The position numbers and the translations under genes are program-made. DNA of 64,000 bases from Streptomyces echinatus. GTDB taxonomy: Bacteria; Actinomycetota; Actinomycetes; Streptomycetales; Streptomycetaceae. The stretch spans positions 310,001 to 374,000 of the forward strand of contig NZ_JACHJK010000002.1 of NCBI RefSeq assembly GCF_014203595.1, given 5' to 3'. Positions 9,793 through 16,653 of this stretch are shown piece after piece. The notes under the pieces are model-generated. The model saw nothing but the letters and a program-made list of their open reading frames with translations. It did not search any database and was not told where the DNA came from. The number at the start of each line of letters is the position of its first letter. The stretch's first letter is position 1.

Positions 9793-10131
9793 TCAGGTCG
9801 CCGCGTCCCGGTGGCGGCGCAGCAGTGCCGCCACCGCGCAGCGCAGACACACGGTGTCGGCGTGCCCCGGCGTGGCCTCCGGCCCGGGGCACGTCGTGGA
9901 CGGCACGTGGGCCGGGTCCTGGCAGGCGTCCCCCCGGGTCTCGATCAGCGTCTCCAGTTCGTACAGCAGCTGTGCGGTGCGCTTCGCCTGCTGGGAGAGC
10001 ACCCGGACCCGGGCGCTCTGGCCGCCGATCTGCCGTCGGCTGGCGACCAGTTGCTCGTACTCCTGCGGGGTGAGGGCGACCGCCTCGTGGCCGCCGAGGG
10101 TGATGCGGCGCGGCTGGGGGGCTCTGGCCAC
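9793..10131 (-). CDS. Hypothetical protein with cysteine-rich tail
   Basis: I do not recognise this 112-aa protein. A GGAGG motif 6 nt before the GTG start supports it. The first part is basic (RAPQPRRITLGGHE), followed by a likely helical segment (residues 22-65) with heptad-like leucines, and a tail containing four cysteines in the order CQDP, TTCPG, TVCLRC, which could bind a metal. The gene follows cbtA on the same strand but is separated from it by a strong terminator, so it is probably transcribed on its own. Confidence 0.6.
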   Translation of the reverse strand: MARAPQPRRITLGGHEAVALTPQEYEQLVASRRQIGGQSARVRVLSQQAKRTAQLLYELETLIETRGDACQDPAHVPSTTCPGPEATPGHADTVCLRCAVAALLRRHRDAAT

Positions 10132-10252
10132 TCGGTTCCTCCGTCCTCGCCTGGGTGCCCGTGTGCTCCTCGCCCGGGTGCCCGCGTCTGATCGGCCGGC
10201 TTCCCGTGCCACGGCACCGATCGGCTCGTCGTCGTCCGTGCCGGGAGAACGC

Positions 10253-10287
10253 CAGAGGGCCCCCGGATGGTTCCGAAGGGCCCTCTG
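10253..10287 (-). terminator. Hairpin terminator after cbtA
   Basis: CAGAGGGCCC (10253-10262) and GGGCCCTCTG (10278-10287) form a perfect 10-bp stem with a 15-nt loop, 15 nt beyond the cbtA stop codon. Confidence 0.75.
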
Positions 10288-10301
10288 TGGTCCGGAAGGA
10301 G

Positions 10302-11051
10302 TCAGTGCGCGGCCGGAACCGTTCGCCCGGCGGCTTTCGCCGGCCTCGGGTTCAGCAGCCGCTCGGCCAGCTCGCCGAAGGCGAGGCCGAACCCTCCCCA
10401 CAGGACGGACTGGATGGCCAGCGCGGACAGCCGGAACCGCCACAGCAGGGCGGCCGGGAAGTCCTGCGGCACCTCGTTGACGACCGGCAGGAACTCGTAG
10501 GCCAGGCCGACCACGACGGCGAACGCGGCCACCGCGACGACCGTCGCCCACCAGTTGCCCAGACCGGGCGCGAGACGCTTGCCCAGGATGGTGGCGCCGA
10601 CCGCGAGAAGGACGCTGAGCAGCATCATCAGGAAGTACAGGGTGGTCCGCTTGCTGATGGTGTCGGGATCGCCCACCGACGGCGGATTGGCCGGGTACTT
10701 CAGGAACGGCACGACGTAGACGGTGAGCAGCGCGGAGCCCGACAGCAGCAGGGCGGTGGCGCGCGGGCCGAAGCGGCCGACGCGGCCCATCGCGAAGCAG
10801 AAGGCGAGCGCCGCGATGCCGCCGAAGGCGACGCCGTAGACGAGGACGCCGGTGGCGAGACCGGCGGTGGACTGCAGGGAGCGGGAGACGACTTCCATCT
10901 CGTGCTCGTGGGAGTGGGCGTCCTCGAAGGCGATCGCCTTGTCCACGCTCGGCTCACCGAGGAGGTAGGCGGCGATCAGGGCGAGCACGCCGGCGGCCAG
11001 GCCGGCGAGCATGCCCCGCACCAGGAGGTTTCTTACCGTTGCGGAGTTCAT
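10302..11051 (-). CDS. cbtA: Cobalt transporter subunit CbtA
   Basis: CbtA is an integral membrane protein thought to import cobalt together with CbtB; the assignment in the family rests on genomic context with B12 genes and riboswitches. The 249-aa product has about six hydrophobic segments (LLVRGMLAGLAAGVLALIAA at the N-terminus, then around residues 65-90, 98-115, 140-160, 170-190 and 210-235). A histidine-rich loop, AHSHEHEMEV, between segments 1 and 2 may bind the metal. It follows cbtB by 22 bp, so both share the cobalamin riboswitch upstream of cbtB and should be repressed by B12. Confidence 0.88.
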   Translation of the reverse strand: MNSATVRNLLVRGMLAGLAAGVLALIAAYLLGEPSVDKAIAFEDAHSHEHEMEVVSRSLQSTAGLATGVLVYGVAFGGIAALAFCFAMGRVGRFGPRATALLLSGSALLTVYVVPFLKYPANPPSVGDPDTISKRTTLYFLMMLLSVLLAVGATILGKRLAPGLGNWWATVVAVAAFAVVVGLAYEFLPVVNEVPQDFPAALLWRFRLSALAIQSVLWGGFGLAFGELAERLLNPRPAKAAGRTVPAAH

Positions 11052-11073
11052 GGTGGTGCGGTGTCCCCTCGCG

Positions 11074-11295
11074 TCAGTGGCAGGGGAAACCGAGCAGGTG
11101 GCGGGCGTCGTGCACCCACTCGTGGACGTCCGTGCCGTTGAACACGGAGGTGGCGCCCTGCTCGGCGCCGACGAAGTACAGCAGGACCAGCATCAGGATG
11201 CCGAAGAAGGCCGCCCAGGGAGCTATCGCCTTCAGCGGCAGCTTGGCGGGAACGGCGGGGGTGGTGGCTGTCGGCTGGGCGACGGTCTGCGCCAT
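11074..11295 (-). CDS. cbtB: Cobalt transporter subunit CbtB
   Basis: This 73-aa protein has one transmembrane segment (IAPWAAFFGILMLVLLYFVG) and a C-terminal tail with the pattern H-EW-HDARH-LGFPCH. The His-rich tail is the hallmark of CbtB and probably collects cobalt for CbtA. AGGAGG precedes the ATG. The leader carries a cobalamin riboswitch. Size and position directly upstream of cbtA fit the family. Confidence 0.9.
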   Translation of the reverse strand: MAQTVAQPTATTPAVPAKLPLKAIAPWAAFFGILMLVLLYFVGAEQGATSVFNGTDVHEWVHDARHLLGFPCH

Positions 11296-11339
11296 GGCAG
11301 GACCTCCTCTGGGAGTTCGCGTCCCATCTCGGTGGTGCA

Positions 11340-11475
11340 CAGGACGACGGCCACGGGTCTGACTCACGAAACGCCTCGGGGACGCTTCGCACACAGTGGC
11401 GCGACCGTGCCGGGTTTCCACCGGCTTCCGTCTCGCCGTCGTCGATATCGCTCAGACCGTACCGCGTGACGCGTG
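11340..11475 (-). promoter_or_regulatory. Cobalamin riboswitch upstream of cbtBA
   Basis: Read on the minus strand the leader contains GAAGCCGGTGGAAACCCGG, CACGGTCGCGCCACTGTG (the B12 box) and, 30 nt on, GAGTCAGACC. These match the core of the actinobacterial cobalamin aptamer. The 5' boundary is less certain than the core. Confidence 0.88.
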
Positions 11476-11561
11476 CACGGCCAAGACCGCGCCCGACCGC
11501 CGTGATCTTCCTCTCGCACGGGCGATCGGTCCTGGTGTCCGTGGGCCGGTGGTGGCGGGTC

Positions 11562-11590
11562 GACGGGCGCCGCCCCGGCGGGCGCCCGTC
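11562..11590 (-). terminator. Hairpin terminator downstream of the hydrolase gene
   Basis: GACGGGCGCC (11562-11571) pairs perfectly with GGCGCCCGTC (11581-11590) across a 9-nt loop. It lies 119 nt after the stop codon of the minus-strand hydrolase gene and upstream of the cbtBA leader, so it insulates the two units. Confidence 0.55.
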
Positions 11591-11708
11591 CCTCCTTCTG
11601 GTCCGCGGTCGCGAACATCCCGCGGAAGCGGGCGCCGTTCGAAGGGTGAGCCTGCCGTGAGCGTGGTCGCGAGGACCCGCGCGGGTGGGTCCGGGGCGAC
11701 GGTACGGC

Positions 11709-12803
11709 TCAGCCTCCCTGCGGGTAGGTGCCGGGGCCGGCGAGGCCCAGTTCACGGTCGCCGAGCGGGGCGAAGAAGCGTTCCACGTCGGCGTCGCCGA
11801 CCTCGGCGAGGGTCGCGGGGGACCAGCGCGGGGCACGGTCCTTGTCGATGATCTGCGCGCGGACGCCCTCGACCAGGTCGGGGGTGCTCAGGGCGGCGCA
11901 GGAGACGCGGTACTCCTGGTCCAGGACCCGCTCCAGCGAGCCGAGGCGCCGGGCGCGGCGGACCGCGGCCAGGGTGACCTTGAGGGCGGTGGGTGACCGG
12001 GTGAGCAGGGTCTCGGCCGTCTCCTTCGCCTCGGGGCCGCCGTCGGCGAGCAGCCGCCGGACGATCTCCTCGACCGTGCCGGCGGCGTAGCAGGCGTCGA
12101 TCCACGCGCGCTGCTCGGCCAGTCGCCCCGGGGGCGGCGGCTGTTCGTGGCGTACGAGGGCGTCCCGTACGGGGGTTCCGGCGAGATCGTCGAGAAAGGC
12201 AGGGAGGGCGGCGGACGGCAGGTAGTGGTCGGCGAGCCCGCACAGCAGGGCGTCGGCGGCGCCGATCTGTGTGCCCGTCAGCGCGAGGTGGGTGCCGAGT
12301 TCGCCGGGGGCCCGGGCGAGCAGATGGGTGCCGCCGATGTCGGGGACGAAGCCGATACCGGTCTCGGGCATGGCGATCCGCGACCGCTCCGTGACGACGC
12401 GGACGCTGCCGTGCGCGGAGACGCCGACCCCGCCGCCCATGACGATGCCGTCCATGACGGCGACGTACGGCTTGGGGTAGCGGGCGATGCGGGCGTTGAG
12501 GTGGTACTCGTCGCGCCAGAACGCGGCGGAGGCGGTGCCGTCGCCGTCCCGGGCGTCGTCGTGGACGGCGCGGATGTCGCCGCCCGCGCACAGGCCGCGC
12601 TCCCCCGCGCCGGTGATCACGACGGTTTCCACGGCCGGGTCGTGTTCCCACACGCTCAGGGCCTCGTCGATCCGCCGGATCATGTCGTGGTTCAGGGCGT
12701 TGAGCGCCTTGGGCCGGTTGAGGGTGATGTGTGCGGCCCGGCCCTCGGTGCGCAGCAGCACGGGGGCGGCTGAGGGCGCGGCGGACTGTTCGCCGCCGGT
12801 CAT
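11709..12803 (-). CDS. 3-hydroxyisobutyryl-CoA hydrolase (enoyl-CoA hydratase/isomerase fold)
   Basis: The protein belongs to the crotonase superfamily. NRPKALNALNHDMIRRID near residue 35, GAGERGLCAGGDIRAVHDD (oxyanion hole) near residue 70, and MDGIVMGGGVGVSAHG with PETGIGFVPDIGG near 120-155 are the family signatures. The 364-aa length and the ET-GF-PD-GG block are typical of 3-hydroxyisobutyryl-CoA hydrolase, which frees 3-hydroxyisobutyrate in valine breakdown. GGAGG lies 7 nt before the ATG. The start codon overlaps the stop codon of an acyl-CoA dehydrogenase remnant, so the gene was once the second gene of a valine-degradation operon whose first gene has been lost. How it is now expressed is unclear. 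Confidence 0.88.
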   Translation of the reverse strand: MTGGEQSAAPSAAPVLLRTEGRAAHITLNRPKALNALNHDMIRRIDEALSVWEHDPAVETVVITGAGERGLCAGGDIRAVHDDARDGDGTASAAFWRDEYHLNARIARYPKPYVAVMDGIVMGGGVGVSAHGSVRVVTERSRIAMPETGIGFVPDIGGTHLLARAPGELGTHLALTGTQIGAADALLCGLADHYLPSAALPAFLDDLAGTPVRDALVRHEQPPPPGRLAEQRAWIDACYAAGTVEEIVRRLLADGGPEAKETAETLLTRSPTALKVTLAAVRRARRLGSLERVLDQEYRVSCAALSTPDLVEGVRAQIIDKDRAPRWSPATLAEVGDADVERFFAPLGDRELGLAGPGTYPQGG

Positions 12804-12945
12804 CCGGTCGCCTCCGGCAGGGCACGGGCCACGATGACGCGCATGATCTCGTCGGTTCCTTCCGGGAGCTGGTGCACCGCAGTTCACGGCCGATCCTCTC
12901 AAGGCCGTACGCGCCGGCGTGGCAGTGGCCCCCGTGCGGCCGGAG
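12800..12945 (-). pseudogene. C-terminal remnant of an acyl-CoA dehydrogenase
   Basis: The minus strand encodes, in one frame, HGG then AYGLERIGRELR (about 12936-12880), and after a shift into another frame VHQLPEGTDEIMRVIVARAL followed by PEATG and a stop that overlaps the next gene's ATG. This is the conserved C-terminus of acyl-CoA dehydrogenases (HGGYGY..., VHQILEGTNEIMRVIVAR). The roughly 350 residues that should precede it are absent; a ferredoxin-like gene begins its end only 31 bp away. So the gene is both frameshifted and truncated. The recognisable protein motifs and the stop/start overlap make chance unlikely. Confidence 0.8.
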
Positions 12946-12976
12946 GCCTCGGCCGGGCTTCCCGGCGGAGCGGTGT

Positions 12977-13375
12977 TCAGGGTTCCGCGCGGCGCCGTGG
13001 CGGCGTGAAGGCGTACAGGTCGAGGATGTCGGGCCGGGGGGCCAGGCCCGGGCCGCCGGCGCGCGCCCAGGCGATGATGTCCTCGGTCGCGTCCGCGTCG
13101 TTGACGAGCCCGAGCCACACCGGCCGTGCCCCGGCGGCCCGGCCCGCGGCGGAGGGCTGTACGACGATGACGTTGGCCTGATCGCACACGTCGAGACACT
13201 CGGAGACGCGCACCGGTACCTCCGCCCGCAGCCGCGCGGTCTGCGCGGCGTGGTCGACGCCGGTGACCTTGGGGCTGCCGCAGCAGCAGTCCCGGCACAC
13301 GACGACCCGGCACGGTGCCGGACCGCTCCCCGGTGCTCCCCCGCCCGGTCCTGCTTCCTTCGGCCGTTCGGCCAT
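12977..13375 (-). CDS. (2Fe-2S) thioredoxin-fold ferredoxin domain protein
   Basis: The 132-aa product has the cysteine pattern of thioredoxin-like [2Fe-2S] ferredoxins: CRVVVCRDCCCGSPK near residues 22-36 and VSECLDVCDQANV near 57-70. Later parts (WLGLVNDADATEDIIAWARA) fit the end of that fold. It probably carries electrons or a cluster in the cytoplasm. A full cobalamin riboswitch lies in the leader, so expression should fall when B12 is plentiful; this ties it to cobalt or corrin metabolism rather than to general redox work. GGGGAG is placed 9 nt before the ATG. The extra adjacent cysteines (CRDCCC) are unusual and might serve metal binding. Confidence 0.8.
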   Translation of the reverse strand: MAERPKEAGPGGGAPGSGPAPCRVVVCRDCCCGSPKVTGVDHAAQTARLRAEVPVRVSECLDVCDQANVIVVQPSAAGRAAGARPVWLGLVNDADATEDIIAWARAGGPGLAPRPDILDLYAFTPPRRRAEP

Positions 13376-13429
13376 GCCGCGCCACTCCCCTCCCGGGGAG
13401 ATCCGCCCCGGTGTTCCGTGAGGAGGCGA

Positions 13430-13600
13430 CCGCGTGAGTCTCCTGGCTCCCGGGTCGCGGCTCGTCCCGCCTTCCCACCCCGTTCGGGGCAGTGGCCTGC
13501 CGGAACTCGCTGACCGGTCACAGTGGCGGGACCGCGCCGGATTCACACCGGCTTCCTCGGACCGCCGTCGCCCTATGTCGCGGGCCATCATTCCATCAGC
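13430..13600 (-). promoter_or_regulatory. Cobalamin riboswitch upstream of the ferredoxin-like gene
   Basis: On the minus strand GAAGCCGGTGTGAATCCGG and CGCGGTCCCGCCACTGTGAC reproduce the B12 aptamer core almost exactly, and GGGAGCCAGGAGACTC forms its 3' part. It ends about 55 nt before the ferredoxin-like start codon. Confidence 0.92.
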
Positions 13601-13675
13601 GGCGTCGCGCCGTCACCCGGCCGCCGTACGGACGGGCGCCGGCGGCCGGCCGGGGGCGGCCCGACTCCCCTCCGG

Positions 13676-14026
13676 TCAGCGGAAGAAGACGACCGACCGG
13701 AGCTTCAGTCGCTCGCTTCCGTACCCGGTGCGCGGGCGCAGTGTGAACGAGTCTCCCGTGCAGTCCGGTTCGGTGAACACCAGCGCGTACTCGTCGGTCC
13801 GGTTGCGCGGGGAGTGGGCCGGAGAGCTGGATCCGGGGTCCGCGACCTCGGGGAGGGTGATGCACTCCCCGCTGTCCGGGTCTTCGAGGACCGCGGTCCT
13901 CGGTGAGCCGTCCAGACCGGTGTAGGTGTACTGGAACTCTCCCGTCGCGGCGGAGGCGGAGCCGGGAACGGCCAGGGTCAGGGCGAGGGCGCCGAAGGCG
14001 GCGACGGCGGTGGTGCGCAGACGCAT
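13676..14026 (-). CDS. Small secreted protein of unknown function
   Basis: The 116-aa precursor has a clear signal peptide (MRLRTTAVAAFGALALTLAV, cleavage after ASA near residue 26). The mature part of about 90 residues contains two cysteines, CITLPE and DCTGDSF, which could form one disulfide, and ends in a beta-rich segment (SERLKLRSVVFFR). This layout occurs in several small extracellular streptomycete proteins, some with a crystallin-like fold, but I cannot name a function. AAGGGACACC lies upstream of the ATG. Confidence 0.75.
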   Translation of the reverse strand: MRLRTTAVAAFGALALTLAVPGSASAATGEFQYTYTGLDGSPRTAVLEDPDSGECITLPEVADPGSSSPAHSPRNRTDEYALVFTEPDCTGDSFTLRPRTGYGSERLKLRSVVFFR

Positions 14027-14154
14027 GGGAAAGGTGTCCCTTCACAAGGAGTGACGGCGTGCGGAAGTCACCCTTCCCAAGATCGCGTCACCTCGCGCGG
14101 TCACCGGCCGCCGAATCGATCCGGCCTCACCCGAACGAGCCAGCCGCCCTCCTC

Positions 14155-15087
14155 TCAGCCGTCCGACGCCGTGCCGAACCACGCCTGGGCGAGCGAGTCC
14201 AGCGTCCCTTCGGCGGGCACGTCCAGCTCCTCCAGATACCAGGGGAGGTTGCTGTACACGTGCAGCAGCGTGTACGCGAGCAGCAGGGACGGCTCGAAGG
14301 CGCGGCCGTACGCCCGGGTGAGCCGGGCCAGCGGGCCGGGACGGCCGCGGGTGACGAACAGGCCGACTCCGACGAAGTCGTACGCGGGGTCGCCGATCAT
14401 GGCCGGCTCGAAGTCGAAGAACCCCGACAGGCGCGGGCCGTCCGGATCGACGAGGAAGTGCTGCCGCATGACCTCGGTGTGCAGCAGGGAACGGTGCGGG
14501 CCACGCGGCAGCGGGACCGAGGCGAGGAAGTCCGGGATCTGCTCCAGCCAGGCCTCCGGCAGTCCGTGGGCGCGCTGCCGGGCCACGGCGCCGGCGGCCT
14601 GCCGGTCCAGGAAGGTACCCCAGTCACCGGGGCGGAGGACGTCGCGGAGGGGTTCGGGGTCGAGGGAGTGCAGCACCGCCAGGGTCTCGCCGATGCCGGT
14701 GAGGAGCCGTTCATGTCCGGGACGCGGCAGGCGGTCCCATGCGTGGGCCAGGTTCTCGCCGCGGAGCCGGGACATCAGGACGTACCGCCAGCCGTTCTCG
14801 TACTCGCCGAAGTCCCGCACCCGGGGTGTCGGTACCGGCAGCCGTCCCTGGAGGTGGGCGAGGACGCGGCCCTCGGCGACACCGTCACCGGCGGCCGCCG
14901 CCGGGAACAGCTTGAGCACGTGCTCGTCACCCACCGCGTAGACCGGCTGCGACCCCTCCGGGAAACGGGTCAGCGGTGCGCCGTCGAGACCGAGGCGGGC
15001 GCAGAGGTCCTCCACGCCGGGTCGCATCACGGTCTCGTCGCGGACGATCGCGTCCCACTCCTCGTCCGTTTCCACAGCAGGCAGCAT
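14155..15087 (-). CDS. Aminoglycoside-phosphotransferase-family protein
   Basis: The 310-aa protein has the APH/choline-kinase fold. GEDEHVLKLF-like residues near position 53 (VGDEHVLKLFP) hold the ATP-binding lysine, and FFDFEPAMIGDPAYDF near 225-240 is the metal-binding DFG-like loop. The catalytic loop, normally H-G-D-x-x-x-x-N, reads HTEVMRQH, so the catalytic Asp is Glu and the Asn is His. It may be a kinase subfamily with a conservative variant or a non-kinase. The gene appears leaderless: TACGGT ends exactly 7 nt before the ATG and there is no Shine-Dalgarno sequence. A role in antibiotic resistance is possible but unproven. Confidence 0.78.
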   Translation of the reverse strand: MLPAVETDEEWDAIVRDETVMRPGVEDLCARLGLDGAPLTRFPEGSQPVYAVGDEHVLKLFPAAAAGDGVAEGRVLAHLQGRLPVPTPRVRDFGEYENGWRYVLMSRLRGENLAHAWDRLPRPGHERLLTGIGETLAVLHSLDPEPLRDVLRPGDWGTFLDRQAAGAVARQRAHGLPEAWLEQIPDFLASVPLPRGPHRSLLHTEVMRQHFLVDPDGPRLSGFFDFEPAMIGDPAYDFVGVGLFVTRGRPGPLARLTRAYGRAFEPSLLLAYTLLHVYSNLPWYLEELDVPAEGTLDSLAQAWFGTASDG

Positions 15088-15094
15088 GACCGGG

Positions 15095-15100
15095 ACCGTA
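15095..15100 (-). promoter_or_regulatory. Probable -10 hexamer of a leaderless promoter (phosphotransferase gene)
   Basis: TACGGT on the minus strand is followed by 7 nt and then the ATG, the spacing expected when transcription starts at the start codon. Confidence 0.45.
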
Positions 15101-15219
15101 GGCCACCGTTCGCCGGGCGGCAACGGAGATTCCGGGCCCCCGGCTCCCGTGGCCGCCGGTCCCGCACCCGCGTCGGCCCACCGTCCTGCCGTCGGCCCCC
15201 GGGACCGGCCGGTGTCACT

Positions 15220-15248
15220 CGAACGGGTCAGGTGCGCGGACCCGTTCG
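15220..15248. terminator. Hairpin in a divergent intergenic region
   Basis: CGAACGGGTC (15220-15229) and GACCCGTTCG (15239-15248) form a perfect 10-bp stem with a 9-nt loop. It lies between two divergent genes, where no terminator is needed, so it may be an operator, a leader structure of the plus-strand operon, or the relic of a lost gene. Nothing else is seen in the 343-bp gap apart from the leaderless promoter. Confidence 0.4.
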
Positions 15249-15430
15249 GGCGCGGCCTCCCACGTCCGGCCACCGGCGGCGCGGCACGGGCCGCGGCTCA
15301 CTCGAAATGACGAATGACGGGCCGTGCGCCCCTTGTCCTCACTGTCCCCTCCCCCGTTCGGAGTTGCGGCCGTACGGGCGACATGAGTCCGTGGGAGTCG
15401 TGTCCCACCGGATCTCACTCAGGAGGAGAC

Positions 15431-15769
15431 ATGGGCACCAACCATCAGGGCCGGACGGCCGAGAAGCTGAACGTCGTGTTCGCGGTTCGCGTGATCGAGG
15501 GCGGAGAGCAGGGCTTCCTGGATCTGTACGAGCGGCTCCGGAAGTCCGTGGCCGGCACCCCCGGCCACATAGTCGAGCGGCTCGGCGCACCCGCCGACGA
15601 CTCCCGGCAGTGGGTGATCACCAGCGAATGGGAGTCGGCCGACGCGTTCTTCGCGTGGCAGCAGAGCGAGGAGCACCAGGAGCTGGTGGCCCCGCTGCGC
15701 GAGTTCGTCGACCAGAGGCAGTCGCTGCGGTTCCGGGTCGTCAAGGAGACCAAGGGGGTGGCGTCGTGA
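15431..15769 (+). CDS. Antibiotic biosynthesis monooxygenase (ABM) domain protein
   Basis: The 112-aa protein is a single ABM-type alpha/beta barrel half: a strand NVVFAVRVIEGGEQGFLDLYERLR, a central ERLGAPADDSRQWVITSEWESADAF and a C-terminal helix HQELVAPLREFVDQRQSLRF. Members are cofactor-free monooxygenases, heme oxygenase-like enzymes or small ligand-binding proteins. AGGAGGAG precedes the ATG. It is the first gene of a four-gene operon in which each following start overlaps the previous stop by 4 bp, so it should act in the same pathway as the dehydrogenase, amidohydrolase and P450. Such small ABM proteins are frequent in polyketide tailoring, but no synthase is visible here. Confidence 0.8.
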   Translation: MGTNHQGRTAEKLNVVFAVRVIEGGEQGFLDLYERLRKSVAGTPGHIVERLGAPADDSRQWVITSEWESADAFFAWQQSEEHQELVAPLREFVDQRQSLRFRVVKETKGVAS

Positions 15770-16653
15770 CGCGCGCCTCCGTCGGTCCCGTCGCCGTGCT
15801 CGGGCTCGGTGCCATGGGCGCCGGGCTGGCCGGCCGCCTGCTCGAACAGGGGGTGGAGGTCCGGGTCTGGAACCGTAACCCGGACCGGACCGCGCCGCTC
15901 GCCGAGGCGGGCGCCCACGTCGCCGCCCGCCCGGCCGAAGCGGCCGCGGGTACGAGCGCCGCCATCTGCGCCGTGGCCGACGGCGAGGCCCTCGCCGCCG
16001 TGCTGCGCGGGCCGGGCGGCGTGCTGGCCGAGGACCCCTATCCAGGCGTCCTGCTCTGCGCCAGCACCGTCGCCCCCGAGGAGGTCGTCCAGATCGCCGG
16101 GGACATCCCCCGCATCCTGGACATGGGCATGCTCGGCAACCGCGACCACGCCCGCGACGGGGAGCTGCGGCTGTTCGTCGGCGGCGACGGACAGGCGTTC
16201 AACGCCGCCCGGCCGCTGCTGGACACGCTGGGCAAGGAAGTGGTCCATCTGGGCGCACTCGGTTCCGGCATGCGGATGAAACTGCTCCTCAACCTGCTGA
16301 TGGGTATCGAGGTGCAGGCCCTGGCCGAGGCGGCCGAACTGGCGGACGCCTGCGGACTGGACCGGCAGCAGGTCCTCAAGACCATCTCGGGCAGCGGTTT
16401 CGCCTCCCCGGTCATGGCCTTCAAGTCCCGGCGCCTGGCCGCCGGCCGCTTCGACGAGCCGGACTTCCGGCTGCGGCTGATGGCGAAAGACCTCATGCTC
16501 GCTACCAAGCAGGCAGCAGCAGTCGGCCTGAGCCTGCCGCTGGCGACCGCCGCGGCGGAGACCCACGTCCGCGCCACCGAGCAAGGACTGGGCGACCAGG
16601 ACTGTGCCGCGGTCATCCGCGCACTCGCACCGAAACCGGGAACCGATACGTGA
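15766..16653 (+). CDS. NAD(P)-dependent beta-hydroxyacid dehydrogenase / imine-reductase-like protein
   Basis: The 295-aa enzyme has an N-terminal Rossmann domain with GLGAMGAGLAGRLLEQG and WNRNPDRT, which favours NADP, and a C-terminal helical domain with GSGMRMKLLLNLLMG, the block holding the catalytic lysine in 3-hydroxyisobutyrate dehydrogenases. In beta-hydroxyacid dehydrogenases this block is usually G-x-x-x-x-x-K-x-x-N-N; here the second Asn of that pair is Leu, as in part of the imine-reductase-like relatives. The substrate is unknown. GTG start overlaps the ABM stop (GTGA), so translation is coupled. Confidence 0.85.
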   Translation: MTRASVGPVAVLGLGAMGAGLAGRLLEQGVEVRVWNRNPDRTAPLAEAGAHVAARPAEAAAGTSAAICAVADGEALAAVLRGPGGVLAEDPYPGVLLCASTVAPEEVVQIAGDIPRILDMGMLGNRDHARDGELRLFVGGDGQAFNAARPLLDTLGKEVVHLGALGSGMRMKLLLNLLMGIEVQALAEAAELADACGLDRQQVLKTISGSGFASPVMAFKSRRLAAGRFDEPDFRLRLMAKDLMLATKQAAAVGLSLPLATAAAETHVRATEQGLGDQDCAAVIRALAPKPGTDT

